Assembly: GCA_903928285.1 (NCBI GenBank)
Contig: CAIYQH010000008.1
Span: forward strand, 1-7,188
DNA length: 7,188 nt
Direction: 5' to 3'
Origin: an uncultured Bacteroidales bacterium
GTDB lineage: Bacteria > Bacteroidota > Bacteroidia > Bacteroidales > FEN-979
The notes beneath the pieces are model-generated. The model searched no databases, was not told the DNA's origin, and saw only the letters and a program-made list of their open reading frames with translations. Below are positions 1 through 6,335 of this stretch, piece by piece. Position 1 is the stretch's first letter; each line of letters starts with the position of its first letter. A program made the translations under genes and the position numbers.

Positions 1-3
1 CGC

Positions 4-2679
4 TTATTTTTGAATTGGATAGTTCTTTTCAAAGAACCGGACATATTGCAGCACATCTTTATTTTTATAAAGAATGGGGTAATTTTCCACGGAGATTACA
101 AAAGCAAAATACTCACCTGCATTCTCCAGTTTTGTAAAGATATACTTACTGTCGAGAATCCCAAGAAAATAATTCATGGCTGTTTCACTGTTGTCAAAAT
201 TATTTACCGTCACCATTTGCCTGCCCTGGTCCAGCAGAAGACTGTTAACCATCAGTCCTTCAAGGTCATGGAACTTGGAATTATAGTCGGTAATCTTGAT
301 CTTAAGGGCATTGACGTCGACCAGGTTGTCATTGACCACCAGCACATAAAAGTGGACGGCTGCAGGGTCGTACTTATAGAGCTTCATCGTATTGTCAACC
401 ACCGCAACCGAGTCGGCAGGGATCGGTTTTCCCTGGGCATCTTTTTGTGTTCCCAGGAAGGCCAGTACATTTTCGGCCAGGGGCTTTACAGAACTTTTAG
501 GATAATCTTTAATCACCTTTTTCATCGCAACCACCAGGGAGTCCACAATTTCGATCTTTCCAAGCGCCAAAGCGCGTAAATAATCGAATTTTGGCATAAA
601 GGCGGTATCCGCCTGAAACTTGGTCCGTGCAAGGTCGGCATTGTTGATGACCATATAATACTGCTGGTTTGCAAATGCCTGGTACGTGTCGGTATATAGT
701 TGCGCAGCTTCCGATTTCCGGGCATTTATCTCCTTGTAGAAATTAGGATTCACCAGTAGTTTCGCATAATCACTTTCAGGATTTTCTGTCAGGATCTGGT
801 TTTTGAACTGATCGGATTTTGGCTGGTCCTGCAGATGCGTATAGAGTGTATACAGTTCATATTCAGTCGGCAGCTTGTATTTGTTTTTGGGGAATCTGCT
901 TAACAGCGTTTCAAACGTTTGTGTGGCATTTCCATAATCTCCGAGTCCTTCAGCATAGATAAACCCTGCCTGATAAAAGGATTCGATGATCATCTTGTTT
1001 GAAGCTTTAATCCGGGTGGTATCAAACGGGATATCCTTTAAATAATAGGCTCTCTCTTTCGGGTTCTTTAACTTTGCCAGCAGCTTTTTTCCCTGTTTGG
1101 TAGTGTCGTTGGGCAACCCCGGAATAGAATCTGTTTTCTCCGCCTCGTTTGAAAAGGTGGCTACCGTTTTGTCAGTAAGGAACCAATTGTCCTCATACAC
1201 CCGCTGACCCCATTTCCGTTTAAAGGTTGAAAATCCCATCGACATGGTGGTTGGATTATAGAAGTACCACCTGCCCTCCTTTGATCCGATCGCCTGCTGA
1301 TCAAGTCCTCCGTTAGGATTCTGGAAAAACTGGGACTGCAGTCTTTTTTGTTCTTCCTGCTGTTTTTTTAACTCATCGGCAATCAGTTTGGCAATGATCT
1401 GGTCAATGACCTTGTTGCGCTGGTCCTCAGGCATTGCGGCCAGTTTCTGAAGACTATCCTGCCGCTGTATTATCTGGAGGTTTTTTACAAGTTCGGTAAG
1501 CGTGCTGGTCTTTTTGGCAAGGTCCTTATAGGAGGCATAGTCTTTGGGAAGGAACTGCATCGTGCTGTCGTAATAGAGCTGGGAGGTAACATAATTGCGG
1601 TTTCCAAAGAAGATATCCGCCAGGTCGAGAGAAGAAATTGCCTTTTGATAATTATTGGTTTTACTGGTACTGACAGATTTTTTAAACAAGCCGATGGCTT
1701 TTGCGGTATCGCTGTCCTTGAGCGCAATATGGGCCAGTGCGTAATAGATCTGGTCCTGGAATTCTTTGTTCTTATCCTCCTTCAGCATCTTCGTGAGCTT
1801 TTTGACGATAACCTCGCGATTCCCGCTTTTTGCCGTATAACATTGAGCCAGGTTGATCTTGGCATTAAATTCCATCTCGTATGTTTTGGCATGCTTCGAC
1901 ACAAAAAGATAGAGCCTGGATGCTTCATCATAATCGCCGTTAAGTTCACGGATCTGTGCCAGGATGAACTTGCAACGGGTGCTCACCGCCCGCGTGGGTT
2001 TTAGTTCAAGGGCACGGTTCAGATAGGGAATGGCCGCATCGTAATTTTTCTGCAGGATATAAAACTGGGCATAAAGCAGGTTCAGATCCGTTTCGTATTT
2101 CTCGGGTGCGTCGCCTTTCCTGATCTTGCTTTGCAGCATATCGAGCATGGGCTCTGCCCTGTTGTAATCGCCCAGTTGAATGTTCGCCCTTGCCTGCCAT
2201 AACATGGCAGCATATTTTATTTCGCTTTGGTTGTAAGTCTTGATTACAAACTCGAACGTCCGCCTGGCCATCGGGTAGTCCTGCTTGTAGAAATAGCATT
2301 TCCCGATAAGCATGTAGGAATCTTTGATCCACCGCACATACTCCTTGTGATTAAAGTACATCGAGTGCTTGGTGATGGCTTTGGAGGCTTTTTTAATGCC
2401 GATATCGGCATACTGGGCGATTTTGGTGGAGCTGGTTTTATCACCATAGTTGTATACAGGCAGCACCAGCGCATAGTTGTCTTTTAATCCGGCCTGGTAT
2501 TCTTTAAGCCCCTGCCGGAGGTTATCCATTCCGTTCCAGTAAACGTTGTAATGTGCAGTAAGATTATGGTAACTCCGGCGGACAAAAGTATTTTTCTTGG
2601 TTGAACATGAGCTAAGCATGATCAACCCAGATAAAAACAGAATCAACACGGCGAGGGTAAAACTCTTCGACGATCTCAA
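4..2679 (-). CDS. sprE: SprE/PorW-like type IX secretion lipoprotein with TPR-like repeats
   Basis: Complete 891-residue lipoprotein. SprE (Flavobacterium) and PorW (Porphyromonas) are outer-membrane lipoproteins of the type IX secretion and gliding machinery; published work links PorW to the PorK/PorN ring and the Sov translocon. Seen here: a lipoprotein signal peptide (basic R2/K5, hydrophobic core 7-22, lipobox LSSC with C25), then the family-like start STKKNTF...YHNLTAHYNVYWNG (26-50). TPR-like helical pairs cover about 113-375. A charged, probably coiled-coil stretch spans about 395-452. The motif GRWYFYNPT (469-477) followed by KWG...EDNW (489-499) is what I recognise as characteristic of SprE. 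More TPR-like helices cover about 560-740, and a C-terminal domain spans about 765-891. The start is TTG (2677-2679): no ATG lies in frame upstream before a stop, and the next Met (21) would destroy the signal peptide. An AAAGG lies 10 bases upstream. Divergent from the M23 gene. No frameshift or truncation is seen. Name rests on remembered family motifs, not a search. Confidence 0.88.
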   Translation of the reverse strand: MRSSKSFTLAVLILFLSGLIMLSSCSTKKNTFVRRSYHNLTAHYNVYWNGMDNLRQGLKEYQAGLKDNYALVLPVYNYGDKTSSTKIAQYADIGIKKASKAITKHSMYFNHKEYVRWIKDSYMLIGKCYFYKQDYPMARRTFEFVIKTYNQSEIKYAAMLWQARANIQLGDYNRAEPMLDMLQSKIRKGDAPEKYETDLNLLYAQFYILQKNYDAAIPYLNRALELKPTRAVSTRCKFILAQIRELNGDYDEASRLYLFVSKHAKTYEMEFNAKINLAQCYTAKSGNREVIVKKLTKMLKEDKNKEFQDQIYYALAHIALKDSDTAKAIGLFKKSVSTSKTNNYQKAISSLDLADIFFGNRNYVTSQLYYDSTMQFLPKDYASYKDLAKKTSTLTELVKNLQIIQRQDSLQKLAAMPEDQRNKVIDQIIAKLIADELKKQQEEQKRLQSQFFQNPNGGLDQQAIGSKEGRWYFYNPTTMSMGFSTFKRKWGQRVYEDNWFLTDKTVATFSNEAEKTDSIPGLPNDTTKQGKKLLAKLKNPKERAYYLKDIPFDTTRIKASNKMIIESFYQAGFIYAEGLGDYGNATQTFETLLSRFPKNKYKLPTEYELYTLYTHLQDQPKSDQFKNQILTENPESDYAKLLVNPNFYKEINARKSEAAQLYTDTYQAFANQQYYMVINNADLARTKFQADTAFMPKFDYLRALALGKIEIVDSLVVAMKKVIKDYPKSSVKPLAENVLAFLGTQKDAQGKPIPADSVAVVDNTMKLYKYDPAAVHFYVLVVNDNLVDVNALKIKITDYNSKFHDLEGLMVNSLLLDQGRQMVTVNNFDNSETAMNYFLGILDSKYIFTKLENAGEYFAFVISVENYPILYKNKDVLQYVRFFEKNYPIQK

Positions 2680-2719
2680 AACGTTAAGGCCTTTATAAGA
2701 TATAATAACTATAATTTTA

Positions 2720-2727
2720 CAAAAATA
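2720..2727 (-). promoter_or_regulatory. Candidate promoter -7 box for sprE
   Basis: Read on the minus strand, these bases are TATTTTTG, a full match to the Bacteroidota -7 consensus TAnnTTTG. It lies 40 bases upstream of the TTG start, implying a leader of about 30-35 bases. The expected -33 TTTG at 19-21 bases spacing is poor (TCGG/GGGT around 2747-2752). An alternative reading uses the TTTG at 2720-2723 as the -33 box with a weaker -7, TATCTTAT (2695-2702), at 17 bases spacing. The surrounding 2694-2745 is extremely AT-rich, so chance matches are easy. Confidence 0.35.
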
Positions 2728-2837
2728 TTTTAAATTTTTGAATTAGACCCGATATATCCCGAAAGTTATCAGATATGGAAGGGCAACACGCCATTGACCC
2801 GCCATGGATGACCTGTTTTAGGGACAGTAGTGGAAGA

Positions 2838-2868
2838 TTTGCGGAATCGCATAATTTTCCGATATTTG
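2838..2868 (+). promoter_or_regulatory. Candidate promoter for the M23-dxr-rseP operon
   Basis: A TTTG (2838-2841) is followed after exactly 19 bases by GATATTTG (2861-2868), matching the Bacteroidota housekeeping pattern TTTG-N19-TAnnTTTG at all positions but the first T of the -7 box. Transcription would begin near 2873-2876, leaving a leader of about 21-24 bases before the ATG at 2897. That is a usual length, and the position fits the only sizeable spacer ahead of the three-gene cluster. Inferred from consensus alone. Confidence 0.5.
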
Positions 2869-2896
2869 CACCGTTTGAAGGAACAGCGCGTGCGAC

Positions 2897-3787
2897 ATGG
2901 TTTTTGAAAGAAAAGTTAAACGAAAAGGGAAGTGGACTGAAAAATGGCGGAATAAATATCGCCTTGTTTTCATGACCGATGATACACTTGAGGAGCGGTT
3001 TACCTTCCGGCTTTCAAGGATGAATGTATTCATAGCGCTGGGTACCCTTACCATCGTGCTGATCTTCCTCACCAGCATTCTCATCGCCTTTACCCCCTTG
3101 CGGGAGTATATCCCGGGTTACACCAGTGTGGGACTTACCAAAAAACTATATCGGCTCCAGATTAAAACAGATTCTATCGAACGTGACCTGGTGAATAAGG
3201 ACCGGTTCATCCAGAACCTCCGGGATGTCATCAACGGGAAGGACCTGACGGAGGACAAGCCGTTGGTTAAGGACACCTTAAAACTTTATGATCATATAAA
3301 AATCAAACATTCCGCCGAAGATTCCCTCCTCCGGCTTGATGTGGAAAACCAGAACAAGTACAACCTCTATAAAATGGAGACGATGGAAACAGCGAGTCAG
3401 AAGAAGGCATCGATTGGTGGGGTTCTGTTCTTTGCCCCGTTGAAGGGAGTCATTACGAATGGTTTTAATCCGTCACAAAAACATTATGGCGTTGACATTG
3501 TTGCAAAACAAAATGAGGCGGTAAAGGCCGTCCTGGACGGCACGGTGCTGTTCAGCAACTGGACCCTTGAAACCGGCTATGTGATCGTCATCCAGCATTC
3601 ACAGAACATTGTCTCCATTTATAAGCATAATTCTGCCATCCTGAAAAAGACCGGCGAATATGTGAAAGCCGGCGAACCTGTTGCCATTGTCGGGGAAACC
3701 GGTGAACTGCAAACTGGTCCCCATCTTCATTTTGAACTCTGGAACGACGGTAACGCGTTGAATCCCAAAGACTATATTACCTTTTAA
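2897..3787 (+). CDS. Membrane-anchored M23 (LytM/MepM-type) peptidase
   Basis: 296-residue single-pass membrane protein with a periplasmic peptidase domain that probably cleaves peptidoglycan cross-links. Order of parts: a basic cytoplasmic segment (1-42, with the RNKYRLVFMTDDT stretch that I recall as typical of Bacteroidota homologues), one membrane span (about 43-65), a charged linker with likely coiled coil (about 80-165), and the M23 domain (about 175-296). The active-site set is complete: H196 and D200 in HYGVD, H244 in YKH, and H276/H278 in HLH, giving zinc ligands H196, D200 and H278 with catalytic H244 and H276. It therefore looks like an active enzyme and not a degenerate LytM regulator such as EnvC. 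The start is well fixed: a stop lies in frame at 2876-2878 with no start codon between. First gene of the cluster, 16 bp ahead of dxr. The exact bond cleaved cannot be told from the sequence. Confidence 0.9.
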   Translation: MVFERKVKRKGKWTEKWRNKYRLVFMTDDTLEERFTFRLSRMNVFIALGTLTIVLIFLTSILIAFTPLREYIPGYTSVGLTKKLYRLQIKTDSIERDLVNKDRFIQNLRDVINGKDLTEDKPLVKDTLKLYDHIKIKHSAEDSLLRLDVENQNKYNLYKMETMETASQKKASIGGVLFFAPLKGVITNGFNPSQKHYGVDIVAKQNEAVKAVLDGTVLFSNWTLETGYVIVIQHSQNIVSIYKHNSAILKKTGEYVKAGEPVAIVGETGELQTGPHLHFELWNDGNALNPKDYITF

Positions 3788-3803
3788 CCTATTCTGCACG
3801 CTT

Positions 3804-4973
3804 TTGAAGAAATCCATCGCCATACTAGGATCAACAGGGAGCATTGGAACCCAGGCGCTCGATGTGGTGCGCAGCCACCCCGGTCTGTTCGGTGTGGAGG
3901 TGCTGACCGCCCAGACCAACTGTGATCTGCTGATCAGGCAGGCCATTGAATTCAGCCCGAATGCGGTGGTAATCGGCAACCCGGATTGTTATACAAAAGT
4001 TTCAGAGGCCTTAAAATCATACCCTGTCAAGGTCTTTGCGGGCCAGGAGTCTATCGCACAGATCGTTGAAATGGAAGAGATTGACCTGGTAATCAGCGCC
4101 CTGGTTGGTTATGCGGGGTTGAAACCAACGTTGAACGCCATCAGCGCAGGTAAAAATATTGCGCTGGCCAACAAGGAGACCCTGGTGATTGCAGGCGACC
4201 TGGTGATGGCCGGGGCACGGCAAAAAAATGTCATGATCCTGCCAGTCGATTCGGAACATTCTGCTATTTTTCAATGCCTGATAGGGGAGATGCCCGGCAA
4301 CGTTGAAAAAATCTACCTTACTGCCTCCGGCGGACCCTTCCGCGGCAAGAGCAGGAATGACCTCCTTGACATAAAGAGGGAAGATGCCTTGCACCATCCC
4401 AACTGGACGATGGGACATAAGGTCACCATTGATTCGGCCTCGATGATGAACAAGGGGCTGGAAGTGATCGAAGCACGGTGGCTGTTCGACCTTAAACCTG
4501 AACAAATTGATGTCGTCATCCATCCGCAATCGGTGATTCATTCGATGGTGCAGTTTGTTGACGGTTCGGTGAAGGCACAGATCGGACTGCCCGATATGAA
4601 ACTGCCGATCCTCTATGCCATGTCCTTCCCGGGAAGGATAAAATCCGACCTTCCGCGCATCAGTTTTACCGACTATCCCAGCCTTACTTTTGAACCGCCT
4701 GACCGGGAACTTTTCCGCAATCTTGCCCTGGCCTACATCGCATTGCAGGAGGGAGGAAACATGCCCTGCATCCTGAATGCAGCCAACGAGGCAGCCGTTA
4801 AGGCCTTTCTCGACGGACGGATTGGCTTTCTGAATCTGCCTGAAGTAGTCGAATTTTGCATGAATACGAGCTCCTTTGTTTCAAAACCCGGCTATGACGA
4901 CTATGTAGCCACCCACGTTGAAACCATGGAACGAGCTGAAACCTATATCAACCATTCAATGAACCTGTCATAA
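3804..4973 (+). CDS. dxr: 1-deoxy-D-xylulose 5-phosphate reductoisomerase
   Basis: 389-residue cytosolic enzyme of normal length. It converts DXP to 2-C-methyl-D-erythritol 4-phosphate with NADPH, the committed step of the MEP route to IPP/DMAPP, hence to undecaprenyl phosphate and quinones. Visible signatures: the NADPH Rossmann loop GSTGSIG (9-15), ALANKE (120-125), the metal-binding PVDSEHSAIFQ (147-157) with D149 and E151, TASGGPFR (173-180), the flexible-loop HPNWTMG (198-204) with the substrate-closing Trp at 201, and SASMMNKGLE (211-220) with metal ligand E220. The C-terminal helical domain holds NAANEAAV (325-332). All catalytic residues are intact. The start is TTG (3804-3806): no ATG occurs in frame in the short gap, and the first internal Met (134) would remove the NADPH domain. 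No purine-rich ribosome site is visible. It lies 16 bp after the M23 gene and 9 bp before rseP, so probably cotranscribed. Confidence 0.97.
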   Translation: MKKSIAILGSTGSIGTQALDVVRSHPGLFGVEVLTAQTNCDLLIRQAIEFSPNAVVIGNPDCYTKVSEALKSYPVKVFAGQESIAQIVEMEEIDLVISALVGYAGLKPTLNAISAGKNIALANKETLVIAGDLVMAGARQKNVMILPVDSEHSAIFQCLIGEMPGNVEKIYLTASGGPFRGKSRNDLLDIKREDALHHPNWTMGHKVTIDSASMMNKGLEVIEARWLFDLKPEQIDVVIHPQSVIHSMVQFVDGSVKAQIGLPDMKLPILYAMSFPGRIKSDLPRISFTDYPSLTFEPPDRELFRNLALAYIALQEGGNMPCILNAANEAAVKAFLDGRIGFLNLPEVVEFCMNTSSFVSKPGYDDYVATHVETMERAETYINHSMNLS

Positions 4974-4982
4974 AAAAAACGC

Positions 4983-6305
4983 ATGGAAATCTTCATAAAA
5001 ATTGTTCAATTATTGCTGAGTTTGTCAATCCTGGTCATATTTCATGAATTCGGCCATTTTATTGCAGCCCGGTTGTTTAAAACCAGGGTTGAAAAGTTTT
5101 ACCTCTTCTTTGATCCATGGTTTTCGCTATTCAAATTTAAAAAAGGCGATACCGAGTATGGCGTCGGCTGGGTCCCCCTGGGCGGATATGTGAAAATTTC
5201 GGGGATGATCGATGAGTCGATGGACAAAGAGCAGATGAAACTTCCGCCCCAGCCATGGGAATTCAGGTCAAAGCCGGCATGGCAGCGGCTGATCATCATG
5301 CTGGGAGGGGTAACTGTAAACGTGCTGCTGGCTATTGTCATCTATATTTGCATGCTGTCGATGTGGGGAGAACAATACCTTCCTACCGCGGAGGTGAAAT
5401 ACGGTATTGCCGTTGACTCCCTGGGTTACAGGATGGGTCTGCGCGACGGCGACAGGATCCTGACGGTTGACCACAAGCAGGTAGAGGATTTTGCAGCGAT
5501 CCCGAAAACGATCATCCTGGAGGAGGCGAAAACAGTGCAGGTGGTGCGTAACGGAGAGAATATCGATGTACGGGTGCCTTCAGGCTTTATCAGCCAGCTT
5601 ATCAAACAAAAATCACCCGATTTCATTGCTGTCAGGTTCCCGTTCGAAGCAGGTAAATTTTCCCCCGGCTCACCCGCAAAGGCAGCCGGGATGCAGATCG
5701 GCGACAAGATCATCGGGTTGAACGATTCCGTACTGGTCTATTTTGACCAGTTCAGAGCCTCCATCCAGCGCTATAAAAACAAAACGGTCAAAGTGATGAT
5801 CGTCAGGGGAAAGGATACGCTGCGCCTGCCCGTCAATGTACCTGCCGCTGGACTGATCGGCGTCTATCACAAAGCACCGACCACCTATTTTAAATTCAGG
5901 GAGAAGAACTATAACCTGGTCACTGCCATACCGGTTGGCGTGGTGAAGGCCTTTGACGGGGCCGGCAACTATATCAAATCGATCAAACTGCTGTTTTCAC
6001 AGGAAAAGGCGTATGAATCTGTCGGAGGATTTATCACCATCGGGAATATCTTCCCCTCAACCTGGGACTGGCCTGCTTTCTGGTCACTGACCGCCTTTCT
6101 ATCGATCATGCTCGCTGTGCTGAACATTTTGCCTATCCCGGCGCTTGACGGGGGCCATGTCATGTTCCTTTTTTATGAGATCATATTCAGGAGAAAACCC
6201 AGCGACAAGTTCATGGAATATGCCCAGGTAGTAGGCATGGTGATCCTTTTCGGATTGCTGATTTTTGCGAACGGACAGGATATCATGAAGCTGTTCCGAC
6301 ACTAA
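4983..6305 (+). CDS. rseP: RIP metalloprotease RseP (site-2 protease)
   Basis: 440-residue inner-membrane zinc protease of the S2P/M50B family, which cuts membrane-spanning helices of anti-sigma factors and remnant signal peptides after a first periplasmic cut. Seen: the first membrane helix with zinc motif HEFGH (21-25, catalytic E22), the GYVKISGM loop (68-75) matching the membrane-associated beta loop, a second span with GGVTVN (108-113), two periplasmic PDZ domains (about 135-200, weakly conserved, and about 220-290, containing SPAKAAGMQIGDKI), and a third span with NILPIPALDGGH (381-392) whose D389 completes the zinc site. A final span covers about 412-430. All catalytic elements are present. 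The ATG start is preceded by an A-rich stretch (eight A at 4972-4979), and dxr ends 9 bp upstream. No anti-sigma or sigma gene lies in the window, so the substrate is unknown here. Confidence 0.96.
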   Translation: MEIFIKIVQLLLSLSILVIFHEFGHFIAARLFKTRVEKFYLFFDPWFSLFKFKKGDTEYGVGWVPLGGYVKISGMIDESMDKEQMKLPPQPWEFRSKPAWQRLIIMLGGVTVNVLLAIVIYICMLSMWGEQYLPTAEVKYGIAVDSLGYRMGLRDGDRILTVDHKQVEDFAAIPKTIILEEAKTVQVVRNGENIDVRVPSGFISQLIKQKSPDFIAVRFPFEAGKFSPGSPAKAAGMQIGDKIIGLNDSVLVYFDQFRASIQRYKNKTVKVMIVRGKDTLRLPVNVPAAGLIGVYHKAPTTYFKFREKNYNLVTAIPVGVVKAFDGAGNYIKSIKLLFSQEKAYESVGGFITIGNIFPSTWDWPAFWSLTAFLSIMLAVLNILPIPALDGGHVMFLFYEIIFRRKPSDKFMEYAQVVGMVILFGLLIFANGQDIMKLFRH

Positions 6306-6335
6306 ACTATTCCCGGGCCTGTATTTAACGCGGGC

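Noticed and set aside
10..579. 189-codon open frame on the plus strand opposite the 3' part of sprE
   Set aside because: It is fully antisense to a well-supported gene, shows no recognisable motif, and has no signal at its start. It is a frame shadow.
2680..2693. Adjacent palindromes AACGTT and AAGGCCTT just upstream of sprE
   Set aside because: Each is short (6 and 8 bases) and expected by chance; no repeated operator-like spacing is seen elsewhere in the spacer.
2775..2975. 66-codon open frame starting in the divergent spacer and overlapping the M23 start
   Set aside because: It overlaps the candidate promoter and the first codons of the M23 gene in another frame, lacks any motif, and has no ribosome site. 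A conserved leader peptide cannot be excluded but nothing supports it.
2818..3084. 88-codon minus-strand frame across the M23 start
   Set aside because: Antisense to the M23 membrane segment and promoter, with no family resemblance.
4017..4541. 174-codon open frame on the minus strand opposite dxr
   Set aside because: Lies wholly within the conserved catalytic region of dxr, and its translation resembles no family I know.
5491..5721. Plus-strand 76-codon frame inside rseP
   Set aside because: Out-of-frame shadow of the PDZ region, rich in Arg and Ser as shifted frames usually are.
6306..6335. Possible bidirectional terminator between rseP and the YitT gene
   Set aside because: The GC-rich bases allow only 4-bp pairings (CCCG with CGGG, or CCTG with CAGG) with loops of 15 bases or more, and no T run follows on either strand.
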